Assembly: GCA_919901335.1 (NCBI GenBank)
Contig: CAKKOZ010000013.1
Span: 1-34,505 of the forward strand
Origin: Nitrospiria bacterium
Lineage (GTDB): Bacteria > Nitrospirota > Nitrospiria > JACQBZ01
Reading direction: 5' to 3'
DNA length: 34,505 nt
Shown: piece by piece, positions 8,301-14,211 of the stretch
How positions within the stretch are numbered: the stretch's first letter is position 1
How the letters are laid out: each line of letters starts with the position of its first letter
Notes under the pieces: model-generated
What the model was told of the DNA's origin: nothing
What the model saw: only the letters and a program-made list of their open reading frames with translations
Databases searched by the model: none
Position numbers and translations under genes: made by a program

Positions 8301-8634
8301 GATACCGGTCCAGCACGCCACGTTCGTGAAGCACCATGGCCATGTTGAGCGCCGTCTGGCCGCCCATCGTCGGCAGAAGCGCATCCGGCCGCTCCCGCTC
8401 GATGATCTTCTCGACGATCTCGGGGATGATCGGTTCGATGTAGGTCCGGTCGGCCAGATCCGGATCGGTCATGATCGTGGCCGGGTTGGAATTGATCAAA
8501 ATGACCTGATAGCCCTCTTCCTTGAGCGCCTTGCAGGCCTGGGTCCCGGAGTAGTCGAACTCGCAGCCCTGACCGATCACGATCGGCCCGGAGCCGATCA
8601 GCAGAATTTTTTTAATGTCCGTTCGCTTCGGCAT
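5362..8634 (-). CDS. carB: carbamoyl-phosphate synthase large subunit
   Basis: 1090 residues; makes carbamoyl phosphate from bicarbonate, ATP and the ammonia delivered by CarA. Both ATP-grasp halves are visible: the first opens with KKILLIGSGPIVIGQGCEFDYSG, the second with KKIMILGGGPNRIGQGIEFDYC. The C-terminal MGS-like allosteric domain (after about residue 950) is intact. I chose the ATG at 8634 (MPKRTDIKK). The frame is open 20 codons further, but that extension lies inside sppA and is unlike CarB N-termini. The gene starts 7 bases after the sppA stop. The interposed sppA separates it from carA. Confidence 0.97.
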   Translation of the reverse strand: MPKRTDIKKILLIGSGPIVIGQGCEFDYSGTQACKALKEEGYQVILINSNPATIMTDPDLADRTYIEPIIPEIVEKIIERERPDALLPTMGGQTALNMAMVLHERGVLDRYRVELIGARYDSIRKAENREAFKTAIRAIGLKVPESGYAKNREDAVAVVERIGFPAIIRPSYTLGGTGGNIAYNQEEFVDHVDWGLNASPTHEVLIEQSVIGWKEYELEVMRDLKDNVVIICPIENFDPMGIHTGDSITVAPAQTLTDKEYQIMRDASIAIIREIGVDTGGSNIQFSVNPENGEMFVIEMNPRVSRSSALASKATGFPIAKIAAKLAVGYTLDEIPNDITRVTPASFEPTIDYVVVKFPRFAFEKFPQADATLTTQMKSVGEAMAIGRTFKEALQKAIRSLEIDSYGLESHFHRHTPRGDNHETDKELILSRIKTPGWDRLWIIADGLRLGLLIEEIYLATRIDPWFLRQIQDLVAMEETISQDLAVAHIHHDRPPPSTPETIRRAKQAGFSDVHLASLIGVEEDEFRQIRKDFGVTATYNRVDTCGAEFVAQTPYLYSTYETECEARPTQKKKIMILGGGPNRIGQGIEFDYCCVHGALAAKELGYETIMVNCNPETVSTDYDISDRLYFEPLTKEDVLNIVDTEQPDGVVVQFGGQTPLKLAVPLEAAGVKIIGTSPDSIDLAEDRERFRELLERLHLKQPRSGTARSPEEAKKIAREIGYPVMVRPSYVLGGRAMEIIYDEKSLHDYITMTVKSSSKHPVLIDKYLDDASEVDVDAISDGTEVVIGGIMEHIEEAGVHSGDSACSLPPYSLDPKIIRQIREQTHILSRELRVIGLMNVQFAVKDGTVYILEVNPRASRTVPFVSKAIGIPLAKLAMKVMCGKTLKELGLTQEPRIPYIAVKEAVFPFNKFPGVDTILGPEMKSTGEVMGIDTDFGSAFAKAQAAAGATLPLSGKVFISVKDKDKAAVMPVARRLADFGFAIVATGGTALYIGEHGIASERVNKVQEGRPHIVDRLKNKEIALVINTVGDKASQADSYSIRRTALNYSIPYFTTIAEAKAAVRGIEAVLKQGFQIKPLQAYHKEIQSR

Positions 8635-8641
8635 GATTATT

Positions 8642-9598
8642 TTAGGGCGCCCACAGGTACATGAACCGCGGGACGCCGGCCTGGACGAAGGCACGCAGAT
8701 CCAGATTGACGAGATTTATAATCTGCGGCCCGCCGTTCGGCGCCCGAGAATAGATATTGTCCTTATACCGGCCCGGCCGCGAGTAGATCACCACGCTGGC
8801 CTCGCGCAGCCCGGTCTCGGTCTTGGCCAGTTCAATCACATCATCCAGATACCCGATCTGGTCCACCAGCCCCAGATCCAGCGCCTGCTGCGCCGTATAG
8901 ATTCGTCCGTCGGCCGCCCGCTTCACCTGATCGAGACTCAGGTTCTTCCTCCCCGCCGCGACGACCGAGACAAAACGGTCGTACATCTGATTGATCACGC
9001 CCTGGAAGAGCTGCCGCTCCTCCGGCGTCATCGGACGCAACGGCGAGCCCATGTCCTTTCGATCGCCCGATTTGATCGCCGTTCCCGTCACGCCGATCTT
9101 CTCCAGCAGCCCCTCGACATTTAGGCTCAGCATGATCACGCCGATGCTGCCCGTCACGGTCGTCGGGTGGGCCACGATCCGGTCGGCCGCCGCCGCCACG
9201 TAATAACCGCCCGAGGCGCCAAGATCCAGGATGCTTGCGATCACCTTCTTGCCGGTCTGTTTCTTGAAGACCTCCAGTTCATGGTGGATCAGGTCCGAGG
9301 CCGTCACCGTTCCGCCAGGACTGTTGATCCGCAAAACCACGGCCTTCACGGCCGGATCATCCGAAGCCCTTTTTAACTCCTCCTTGATCCGGGCCACCGG
9401 GTTGGGTTCGGGCAAGAACGGACTGCCTTTCTCCTCCTCCGAGATGACGCCCGTCAGATCCATGACCAGGATCTTTCCCCTGCCGGTCCCGGCCACGCGT
9501 TTTTCCTGCAACGGTTCGACCGTCGGCAGAAGACTGACATTCATGATGCAGCCGGACAACAAAAATATCAACAAAACGCAAGGCCACTTCTTAACCAT
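8642..9598 (-). CDS. sppA: signal peptide peptidase SppA (lipoprotein form)
   Basis: 318-residue serine protease of the S49 family that degrades signal peptides left in the membrane. The N-terminus is a lipoprotein signal: a hydrophobic stretch with lipobox LLSGC (Cys17). The catalytic pair is predicted as Ser129 in DLGASGGYY and Lys176 in AIKSG. INSPGGT (about 91-97) is a conserved S49 motif. It is the short single-domain type (Bacillus-like size) rather than the roughly 600-residue E. coli type. It overlaps carA by 8 bases and is followed by carB after 7 bases, so it is cotranscribed with pyrimidine genes. Why an envelope peptidase sits here is not obvious. Confidence 0.93.
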   Translation of the reverse strand: MVKKWPCVLLIFLLSGCIMNVSLLPTVEPLQEKRVAGTGRGKILVMDLTGVISEEEKGSPFLPEPNPVARIKEELKRASDDPAVKAVVLRINSPGGTVTASDLIHHELEVFKKQTGKKVIASILDLGASGGYYVAAAADRIVAHPTTVTGSIGVIMLSLNVEGLLEKIGVTGTAIKSGDRKDMGSPLRPMTPEERQLFQGVINQMYDRFVSVVAAGRKNLSLDQVKRAADGRIYTAQQALDLGLVDQIGYLDDVIELAKTETGLREASVVIYSRPGRYKDNIYSRAPNGGPQIINLVNLDLRAFVQAGVPRFMYLWAP

Positions 9599-10742
9599 TT
9601 TCCATTATCTCCACGAATCGGTTGAACAGATACCCGGCGTCATGCGGACCCGGCGAGGCCTCCGGATGGTACTGCACCGAGAAGACCGGCAGTTTCCGAT
9701 GACGCATCCCCTCGACTGTCCGGTCGTTGAGATTGACATGCGTCAACTCCATCTCGGACCCGATCGAGTCCACGTCCACCGCGAACCCGTGGTTCTGGGC
9801 CGTGATCTCGACCCTGCCCGTCGTCAGATCCATGACCGGCTGGTTCCCGCCGTGATGACCGAATTTCAATTTGTACGTTTTACCGTTCATCGCCAGGCCG
9901 AGAATCTGATGGCCCAGGCAGATTCCGAAGACCGGTTTTTTCCCGACCAGTGATCGGACCGCCTCGATGGCATACGGCGCGCCTTCCGGATCGCCCGGGC
10001 CATTCGACAGGACAACACCGTCCGGATTCATCGAGAGGACTTCCGCCGCCTTTGTCCGGGCCGGAACGACGGTCACCCCGCAACCGACATCCACCAGACG
10101 CCGGAGGATGTTCCGTTTGACGCCAAAATCGTATACCACGACCTTGCATGATTTGAGATTTGAAATTTGAGATTTGAGATTCGAGGGTTTATCTCTCCAA
10201 CTTCCTTCTGTCCATTCGTAAGGCTGCTCGCAGCTGACCTCGCACACCAGGTCGCGGCCGACCAGCCCGGGCGCCTCGGCCGCCCGCTTTGCAAGCCGTT
10301 TCTCGTCCAGGTCCGTCGTTGAGATGATTCCCTGCTGCGCCCCGACCTCCCGGATATGTTGGGTCAGCGCGCGCGTGTCAATGCCTTGGATCCCGACGAC
10401 CCCGTGCCGAACGAGGTACGCGTTCAGGTCGCCGGTCGCGCGCCAGTTGCCGGGAGGGCCGGTGTATTCTTTAACGATGAAACCGGACAGGAACGGTTTT
10501 GAGGACTCGACGTCGGCGTCATTGACGCCGGTGTTCCCGATGAGCGGATGGGTCATCGTCACGAGCTGGCCGCGGTACGACGGGTCGGTCAGTATCTCCT
10601 GATACCCCGTCATCGAGGTGTTGAAAACAACCTCCCCGATTCCTTCTCCTTCGGCGCCGAACCCGTATCCTTTAAACACACGCCCGTCGGCCAGGGCCAG
10701 GATCGCCTTTCGAGGCGGATGATCATGCCCGATCCCGCTCAT
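9591..10742 (-). CDS. carA: carbamoyl-phosphate synthase small (glutaminase) subunit
   Basis: 383 residues. Hydrolyses glutamine and channels ammonia to CarB. The N-terminal CPSase domain covers about residues 11-165; the class I glutaminase covers about 199-380 with nucleophile Cys275 (GICLGHQ) and His359/Glu361 (YHPEAS). I chose the ATG at 10742, which overlaps the upstream stop codon as ATGA; the frame is open 15 codons further inside the upstream gene. Oddity: residues 187-198 (SNLKSQISNLKS) are encoded by five tandem 7-bp repeats and look like an inserted linker between the two domains. All catalytic residues are kept, so the enzyme should work. Confidence 0.96.
   Translation of the reverse strand: MSGIGHDHPPRKAILALADGRVFKGYGFGAEGEGIGEVVFNTSMTGYQEILTDPSYRGQLVTMTHPLIGNTGVNDADVESSKPFLSGFIVKEYTGPPGNWRATGDLNAYLVRHGVVGIQGIDTRALTQHIREVGAQQGIISTTDLDEKRLAKRAAEAPGLVGRDLVCEVSCEQPYEWTEGSWRDKPSNLKSQISNLKSCKVVVYDFGVKRNILRRLVDVGCGVTVVPARTKAAEVLSMNPDGVVLSNGPGDPEGAPYAIEAVRSLVGKKPVFGICLGHQILGLAMNGKTYKLKFGHHGGNQPVMDLTTGRVEITAQNHGFAVDVDSIGSEMELTHVNLNDRTVEGMRHRKLPVFSVQYHPEASPGPHDAGYLFNRFVEIMENG
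10151..10185. repeat. five tandem 7-bp repeats (ATTTGAG) inside carA
   Basis: On the plus strand ATTTGAG occurs at 10151, 10165 and 10172, with one-base variants at 10158 (ATTTGAA) and 10179 (ATTCGAG): five head-to-tail units, 35 bp. It is AT-rich in a GC-rich gene. On the coding strand it gives the periodic peptide SNLKSQI-SNLKS. Confidence 0.95.
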
Positions 10743-11242
10743 CCGGTCTCCTTGCGATCCGCAACCGCTGTTCCCGAGTTCATCCATAGGACGGCCAACC
10801 CCAACAGCATATTTACCGTAAACAGTTGTTCCGAAGCCCGGTGCTTCCGGTTGAACTCTACGACGGCCGCGGTGTTCGATGGATCCGACATCTTGATCTG
10901 GCGGAGATCCTGAAGTCGAGGGCTTAAGACCGCTCCCATATAAATACCGGACAGGATCATCACGGTCAACACCCCCCCCTCAACCCACCGGGACCTCTCC
11001 CGTTTTGGACCGAGAAACCATTTCCCCAAAAAGCCGATCGCGATCAAAACGATGCAGACATACACCAGACCGGCATTAAACTTCCGGAAGACAAGGCTCA
11101 TCGTTTCCCCGGCCATCTCGTTCGGTCTCACAATATCAAAGATGGCGGGCGCAACCAGCGCGCCCAACGTCAGCATTCCACCAAGCCAGACCCCCAATCC
11201 CACCAGTTCAAGCCAAACGAAAAAAGAAGCCAGTATTTTCAT
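10739..11242 (-). CDS. DUF4149-like small integral membrane protein
   Basis: 167 residues with about four transmembrane helices: residues 5-33, 58-76, 88-105 and 139-154. The N-terminal LGVWLGGMLTLGALVAPAIF and the mid-protein VFRKFN pattern recall DUF4149/TMEM205-like membrane proteins, whose function is unknown to me. It is wired into the pyr operon by ATGA overlaps at both ends (with pyrC at 11242-11239 and with carA at 10742-10739), and a GAGGAG-type Shine-Dalgarno lies inside the end of pyrC. Family call is from memory of the pattern. No link to pyrimidine transport can be shown. Confidence 0.6.
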   Translation of the reverse strand: MKILASFFVWLELVGLGVWLGGMLTLGALVAPAIFDIVRPNEMAGETMSLVFRKFNAGLVYVCIVLIAIGFLGKWFLGPKRERSRWVEGGVLTVMILSGIYMGAVLSPRLQDLRQIKMSDPSNTAAVVEFNRKHRASEQLFTVNMLLGLAVLWMNSGTAVADRKETG

Positions 11243-12540
11243 ATCGCCTGGATCTCCTCCGTGGAATAGACCCCTCGGCCATCCACGATCGTCATCGCGA
11301 CGAGTCCTTTCATCTTCCAGCCGGTAAAAGGGGTGTTTTTGCTTTTGGACCGGAATCGGCGGGGGTCCACGGTCCAGGTCGCCTCCGGATCAACCAGGCA
11401 GAGATCCGCGTCCGCCCCGATGCCGAGATGGCCTTTGTTCAACCGCATCACTCGCGCGGGAAGGATCGTCAACTTCGCCACCGCCTCTTCGACCGACAGC
11501 ACCCCCTCCGCGACCAGCATCAGGGTCAACGGGAGCGCCGTCTCGAGCCCGACGATTCCAAACGGCGCCCGGTCGAATTCGCGATTTTTTTCCTCCTCCG
11601 CATGCGGCGCATGATCCGTCGCGATCACGTCCAGCGTTCCGTCCTTCAGGCCCTGGCGGACCGCGTCACGGTCCTGAAGGGTCCGAAGCGGCGGATTCAT
11701 CTTGGCATCGGTGTTGTATCCCCGCACCGCTTCTTCTGTTAAGCTGAAATAATGCGGGCAGGTTTCGGCCGTCACCCGTACGCCGCGGCCCTTGGCCTCG
11801 CGGATCAGTCGAACCGAGCCGGCCGTGCTGATATGCGCCAGATGGAGCCGGCAGCCCGTCATCTCGGCCAGGATCAGGTTGCGCGCGACCATCACCTCCT
11901 CGGCCGCGGCCGGAATGCCCTTGAGGCCCAACTCCATCGAAACGAACCCTTCGTTCATCACGCCGTCTTCCATCAGGTGCTCGTCCTCGCAATGGTCGAT
12001 CACCGGCAGATCAAAGGCCAGGGCATACTCCATCGCACGGCGCATCACCGCGCTGTTCATCACCGGTTTCCCGTCGTCCGTGATCGCCACGCAGCCGGCC
12101 TCGACCAGCTCCCCGATCTCGGACAGCTCCTCGCCCTTCGATCCTTTCGTGATCGCACCGATCGGATAGACGTGGACCCGGCCTTCCTGGCGTGCCTTCT
12201 CGCGGATCATCCACGTCACGGACTGATTGTCGTTGACCGGATTTGTATTCGGCATACAACAGATGGAGGTAAAACCGCCGGCCGCGGCCGCCTCGGTCCC
12301 GGTCTTGATCGTCTCTTTGTATTCAAAACCCGGCTCGCGCAGATGAACATGGAGATCCACGAATCCCGGCAGGACCCATTGGTTCGTCCCATCGATGATC
12401 TGGGTCTCGGACTTCGGTCCGTCGGGCTTTAACGACTTGCCGATGCGGCTGATCTTGCCGTTTTCGATGAGGAGATCCGTGACTTCATCACGATGATGGG
12501 CCGGATCAATGAGGCGTCCGTTGCGGATCAACAGGTTCAT
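11239..12540 (-). CDS. pyrC: dihydroorotase (class I, PyrC)
   Basis: 433 residues. Zinc amidohydrolase closing carbamoyl aspartate to dihydroorotate. Metal ligands are seen in DLHVHLREPG (His64, His66), VIDHCED, LHLAHIST and the catalytic-Asp motif ATDHAPH. Of the type I (about 430-residue) form that usually accompanies PyrB in PyrR-controlled operons. I chose ATG 12540, preceded by GGAG at 9 bases. The frame is open for 38 more codons, but these overlap pyrB and have no family similarity. It overlaps pyrB by 35 bases. Confidence 0.95.
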   Translation of the reverse strand: MNLLIRNGRLIDPAHHRDEVTDLLIENGKISRIGKSLKPDGPKSETQIIDGTNQWVLPGFVDLHVHLREPGFEYKETIKTGTEAAAAGGFTSICCMPNTNPVNDNQSVTWMIREKARQEGRVHVYPIGAITKGSKGEELSEIGELVEAGCVAITDDGKPVMNSAVMRRAMEYALAFDLPVIDHCEDEHLMEDGVMNEGFVSMELGLKGIPAAAEEVMVARNLILAEMTGCRLHLAHISTAGSVRLIREAKGRGVRVTAETCPHYFSLTEEAVRGYNTDAKMNPPLRTLQDRDAVRQGLKDGTLDVIATDHAPHAEEEKNREFDRAPFGIVGLETALPLTLMLVAEGVLSVEEAVAKLTILPARVMRLNKGHLGIGADADLCLVDPEATWTVDPRRFRSKSKNTPFTGWKMKGLVAMTIVDGRGVYSTEEIQAI

Positions 12541-13459
12541 GTTTTGCGACTCCTGATAAAAGGTATAAAACCGCCATTCGGACCGCCACGCCGTTGGTGG
12601 TCTGGGATAAAATGGCGGAGGAAAGCCCGTCCGCCACGTCGGGGGCGATCTCAATCCCGCGGTTGATCGGTCCGGGATGCATCACCAGCACATCGTCCTT
12701 GGCCATCGAAAGCCGGCGGGCCGTCAGTCCGTAAAGATTGGAGTATTCCCGAATCGTCGGGAAGAGCGACCTGCCCTGGCGCTCCAATTGAAGCCGCAGG
12801 GTCATGATCACGTCCGCGCCCTTCAGGGCCTCGTCGTATTGATAGAAGACTTCAACGCCCCAGTTCATGATCTCCCGGGGAATCATCGTGGGCGGGCCCA
12901 CGACGCGGACGGATGAACCGACCATCTTCAGCGCGTGGATCGCCGAACGGGCCACGCGGCTGTGGAGAATGTCGCCGACGATCACGACCGTGAGACCTTC
13001 CAGTGTTTTCTTCCGCGCCCGAATCGTGAACAGGTCCAACAAAGCCTGCGTGGGGTGCTCATGCGCCCCGTCGCCGGCGTTGATCACGGCGCTGGTCATT
13101 TTTTGGGCCAGGAGGGCCGGCGCGCCGGCGCAAGGGTGACGGACGACAATCAGATCCGCCTGCATCGCCTCGAGATTCCGGGCCGTGTCCAGTAGCGTTT
13201 CTCCTTTGACCATGCTGCTGTCGGCCGAGATATTGACCAGATCGGCCGAGAGGCGCTTGGCGGCCAGCTCGAAAGAGGTCCGCGTACGCGTGCTGGGCTC
13301 GAAGAAGAGATTCACCACGGTTTTCCCCCGGAGCGTCGGCACTTTCTTGATGTCGCGCGCGCCGACCTCTTTGAAGGATTCGGCCGTGTCCAGAATAAGT
13401 CGCAACTCGTCCCGGTCCAAATCCTTGATGCTGATAAGGTCTTTAATTTTCAGCGTCAT
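12506..13459 (-). CDS. pyrB: aspartate carbamoyltransferase catalytic subunit
   Basis: 317 residues. Joins carbamoyl phosphate and aspartate, the committed pyrimidine step. Carbamoyl-phosphate site FFEPSTRTRTSFE at 52-64, SSMVKGE around 81-87, HEHPTQ at 133-138, and the aspartate-side motif HPGPINRGIE near the C-terminus. No pyrI regulatory subunit is nearby, so regulation is probably through PyrR at the RNA level. The start overlaps the end of pyrR by 17 bases, and its end overlaps pyrC by 35 bases. Confidence 0.97.
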   Translation of the reverse strand: MTLKIKDLISIKDLDRDELRLILDTAESFKEVGARDIKKVPTLRGKTVVNLFFEPSTRTRTSFELAAKRLSADLVNISADSSMVKGETLLDTARNLEAMQADLIVVRHPCAGAPALLAQKMTSAVINAGDGAHEHPTQALLDLFTIRARKKTLEGLTVVIVGDILHSRVARSAIHALKMVGSSVRVVGPPTMIPREIMNWGVEVFYQYDEALKGADVIMTLRLQLERQGRSLFPTIREYSNLYGLTARRLSMAKDDVLVMHPGPINRGIEIAPDVADGLSSAILSQTTNGVAVRMAVLYLLSGVAKHEPVDPQRTPH

Positions 13460-13991
13460 TGGTAATCACCACTCGATCCTCTTCGCCTTCTTCGCTCAGA
13501 AAAACCTTCACTTTTTCATCCGCCGCCGTCGGCAGGCTTTTGCCCACGTAGTGGGCACGGATCGGCAGCTCGCGATGCCCGCGATCAATCAAGACGGCCA
13601 GCTGAATTTCACGCGGCCGCCCAAAATCAATCAGCTCGTCCATGGCGGCCCGGATCGTCCGCCCGGTGAACAGGACATCGTCCACCAGGATCACCTTTTT
13701 GCCCGTGATATCGAACCCGATCTCGGTTTTCCGGACCGTGGGCTGCTCGCGTTTTTTGTAAAGGTCGTCCCGGTAGAGCGTGATGTCCAGGGCGCCGACC
13801 GGCAGCACAACGCCCTCGATTTTCTTCAACCTTCCGGCCAGACGATGAGCGAGATGAACACCGCCGGTCCGGATTCCAACGAAGGCCAAATCTGATAGTC
13901 CCTGATTTCGCTCCGTCACCTCGTGTGCCACACGGCTCAAGGCCCGGTTTATTTCCAGCGAGTCCAGAACGATTCGTTCGTTTCGTTTCAT
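13443..13991 (-). CDS. pyrR: bifunctional pyr operon attenuator / uracil phosphoribosyltransferase PyrR
   Basis: 182 residues, the usual PyrR length. Binds UMP/UTP and the hairpin in the pyr leader to cause termination, and can also make UMP from uracil and PRPP. The PRPP-loop motif VILVDDVLFTGRTIRA is intact, as is the DRGHRELPIRA block typical of PyrR. A TGA lies in frame 4 codons before the ATG at 13991, so this start is firm. The ATG has no well-spaced Shine-Dalgarno; the GGAGAGG upstream is instead spaced for an out-of-frame ATG at 14004. First gene of the operon, just after its own attenuator. Confidence 0.96.
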   Translation of the reverse strand: MKRNERIVLDSLEINRALSRVAHEVTERNQGLSDLAFVGIRTGGVHLAHRLAGRLKKIEGVVLPVGALDITLYRDDLYKKREQPTVRKTEIGFDITGKKVILVDDVLFTGRTIRAAMDELIDFGRPREIQLAVLIDRGHRELPIRAHYVGKSLPTAADEKVKVFLSEEGEEDRVVITNDAEN

Positions 13992-14004
13992 GGAAATCGG
14001 TCAT

Positions 14005-14046
14005 AAAAAAACCTCTCCCACGCCGACTTCGGATGCAGGAAAGGTT
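14005..14046 (-). terminator. pyr attenuator: intrinsic terminator
   Basis: The RNA forms a 9-bp stem, AACCUUUCC (14046-14038) with GGAGAGGUU (14018-14010), enclosing a small inner hairpin CCG-AAGU-CGG and followed by seven U (14011-14005). The alternative pairing GAAAGG (14085-14080) with CCUUUC (14044-14039) would break both this terminator and the PyrR hairpin, so it is a candidate antiterminator. Confidence 0.88.
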
Positions 14047-14068
14047 TGGCTGTCCGGATAAAACTCTT

Positions 14069-14113
14069 CACCTTGGCTCCCTTTCGAACCTCACCGGGTT
14101 CGATTTAAAGGTG
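14069..14113 (-). promoter_or_regulatory. PyrR-binding hairpin (anti-antiterminator)
   Basis: 45-base hairpin: lower stem CACCUU/AAGGUG, asymmetric purine-rich bulge, upper stem UCGAACC/GGUUCGA, hexaloop CGGUGA (14096-14091). The loop and its flanks, AACCCGGUGAGGUU, match the known PyrR consensus ARUCCNGNGAGGYU at all but one position. UMP-bound PyrR would stabilise it and let the downstream terminator form. It begins at about the transcription start. Confidence 0.9.
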
Positions 14114-14118
14114 AGCGC

Positions 14119-14148
14119 ACTATACGTCAGTCCCGCCGTAGATGTCAA
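14119..14148 (-). promoter_or_regulatory. promoter of the pyr operon
   Basis: Minus strand: -35 TTGACA (14148-14143), 18-base spacer, -10 TATAGT (14124-14119). The expected start is near 14112, at the first base or two of the PyrR-binding hairpin. It lies back to back with the promoter of the molybdopterin enzyme; the two -35 boxes are 26 bases apart. Confidence 0.85.
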
Positions 14149-14174
14149 GTCATTCGAACTTTATGGGATGGGGG

Positions 14175-14203
14175 TTGCGAGTCCGCACGACGATCGGTAT
14201 AAT
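14175..14203 (+). promoter_or_regulatory. promoter of the molybdopterin oxidoreductase gene
   Basis: -35 TTGCGA (14175-14180, 4 of 6), 17-base spacer, perfect -10 TATAAT (14198-14203). The expected +1 is near 14210 and the ATG is at 14212, so the message would be essentially leaderless. Confidence 0.72.
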
Positions 14204-14211
14204 GGATTCCG

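Noticed and set aside
8635..8694. 20-codon N-terminal extension of carB
   Set aside because: It lies within sppA and has no similarity to CarB starts; MPKRTDIKK at 8634 fits the family.
10151..10185. CRISPR or other spacer-separated repeat
   Set aside because: Units are 7 bp, head to tail without spacers, and inside a coding gene; it is a simple tandem repeat.
12541..12654. 38-codon N-terminal extension of pyrC
   Set aside because: It overlaps pyrB and is Pro/Arg-rich without family match; ATG 12540 has a Shine-Dalgarno.
13627..14004. 125-codon open frame overlapping pyrR
   Set aside because: Its composition is an out-of-frame shadow of pyrR; only its ATG and Shine-Dalgarno spacing are of interest, reported as a finding.
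14081..14104. GGTTCGA-type sequence resembling a tRNA T-arm
   Set aside because: It is the upper stem of the PyrR-binding hairpin; there is no acceptor stem, D-arm or anticodon arm around it.
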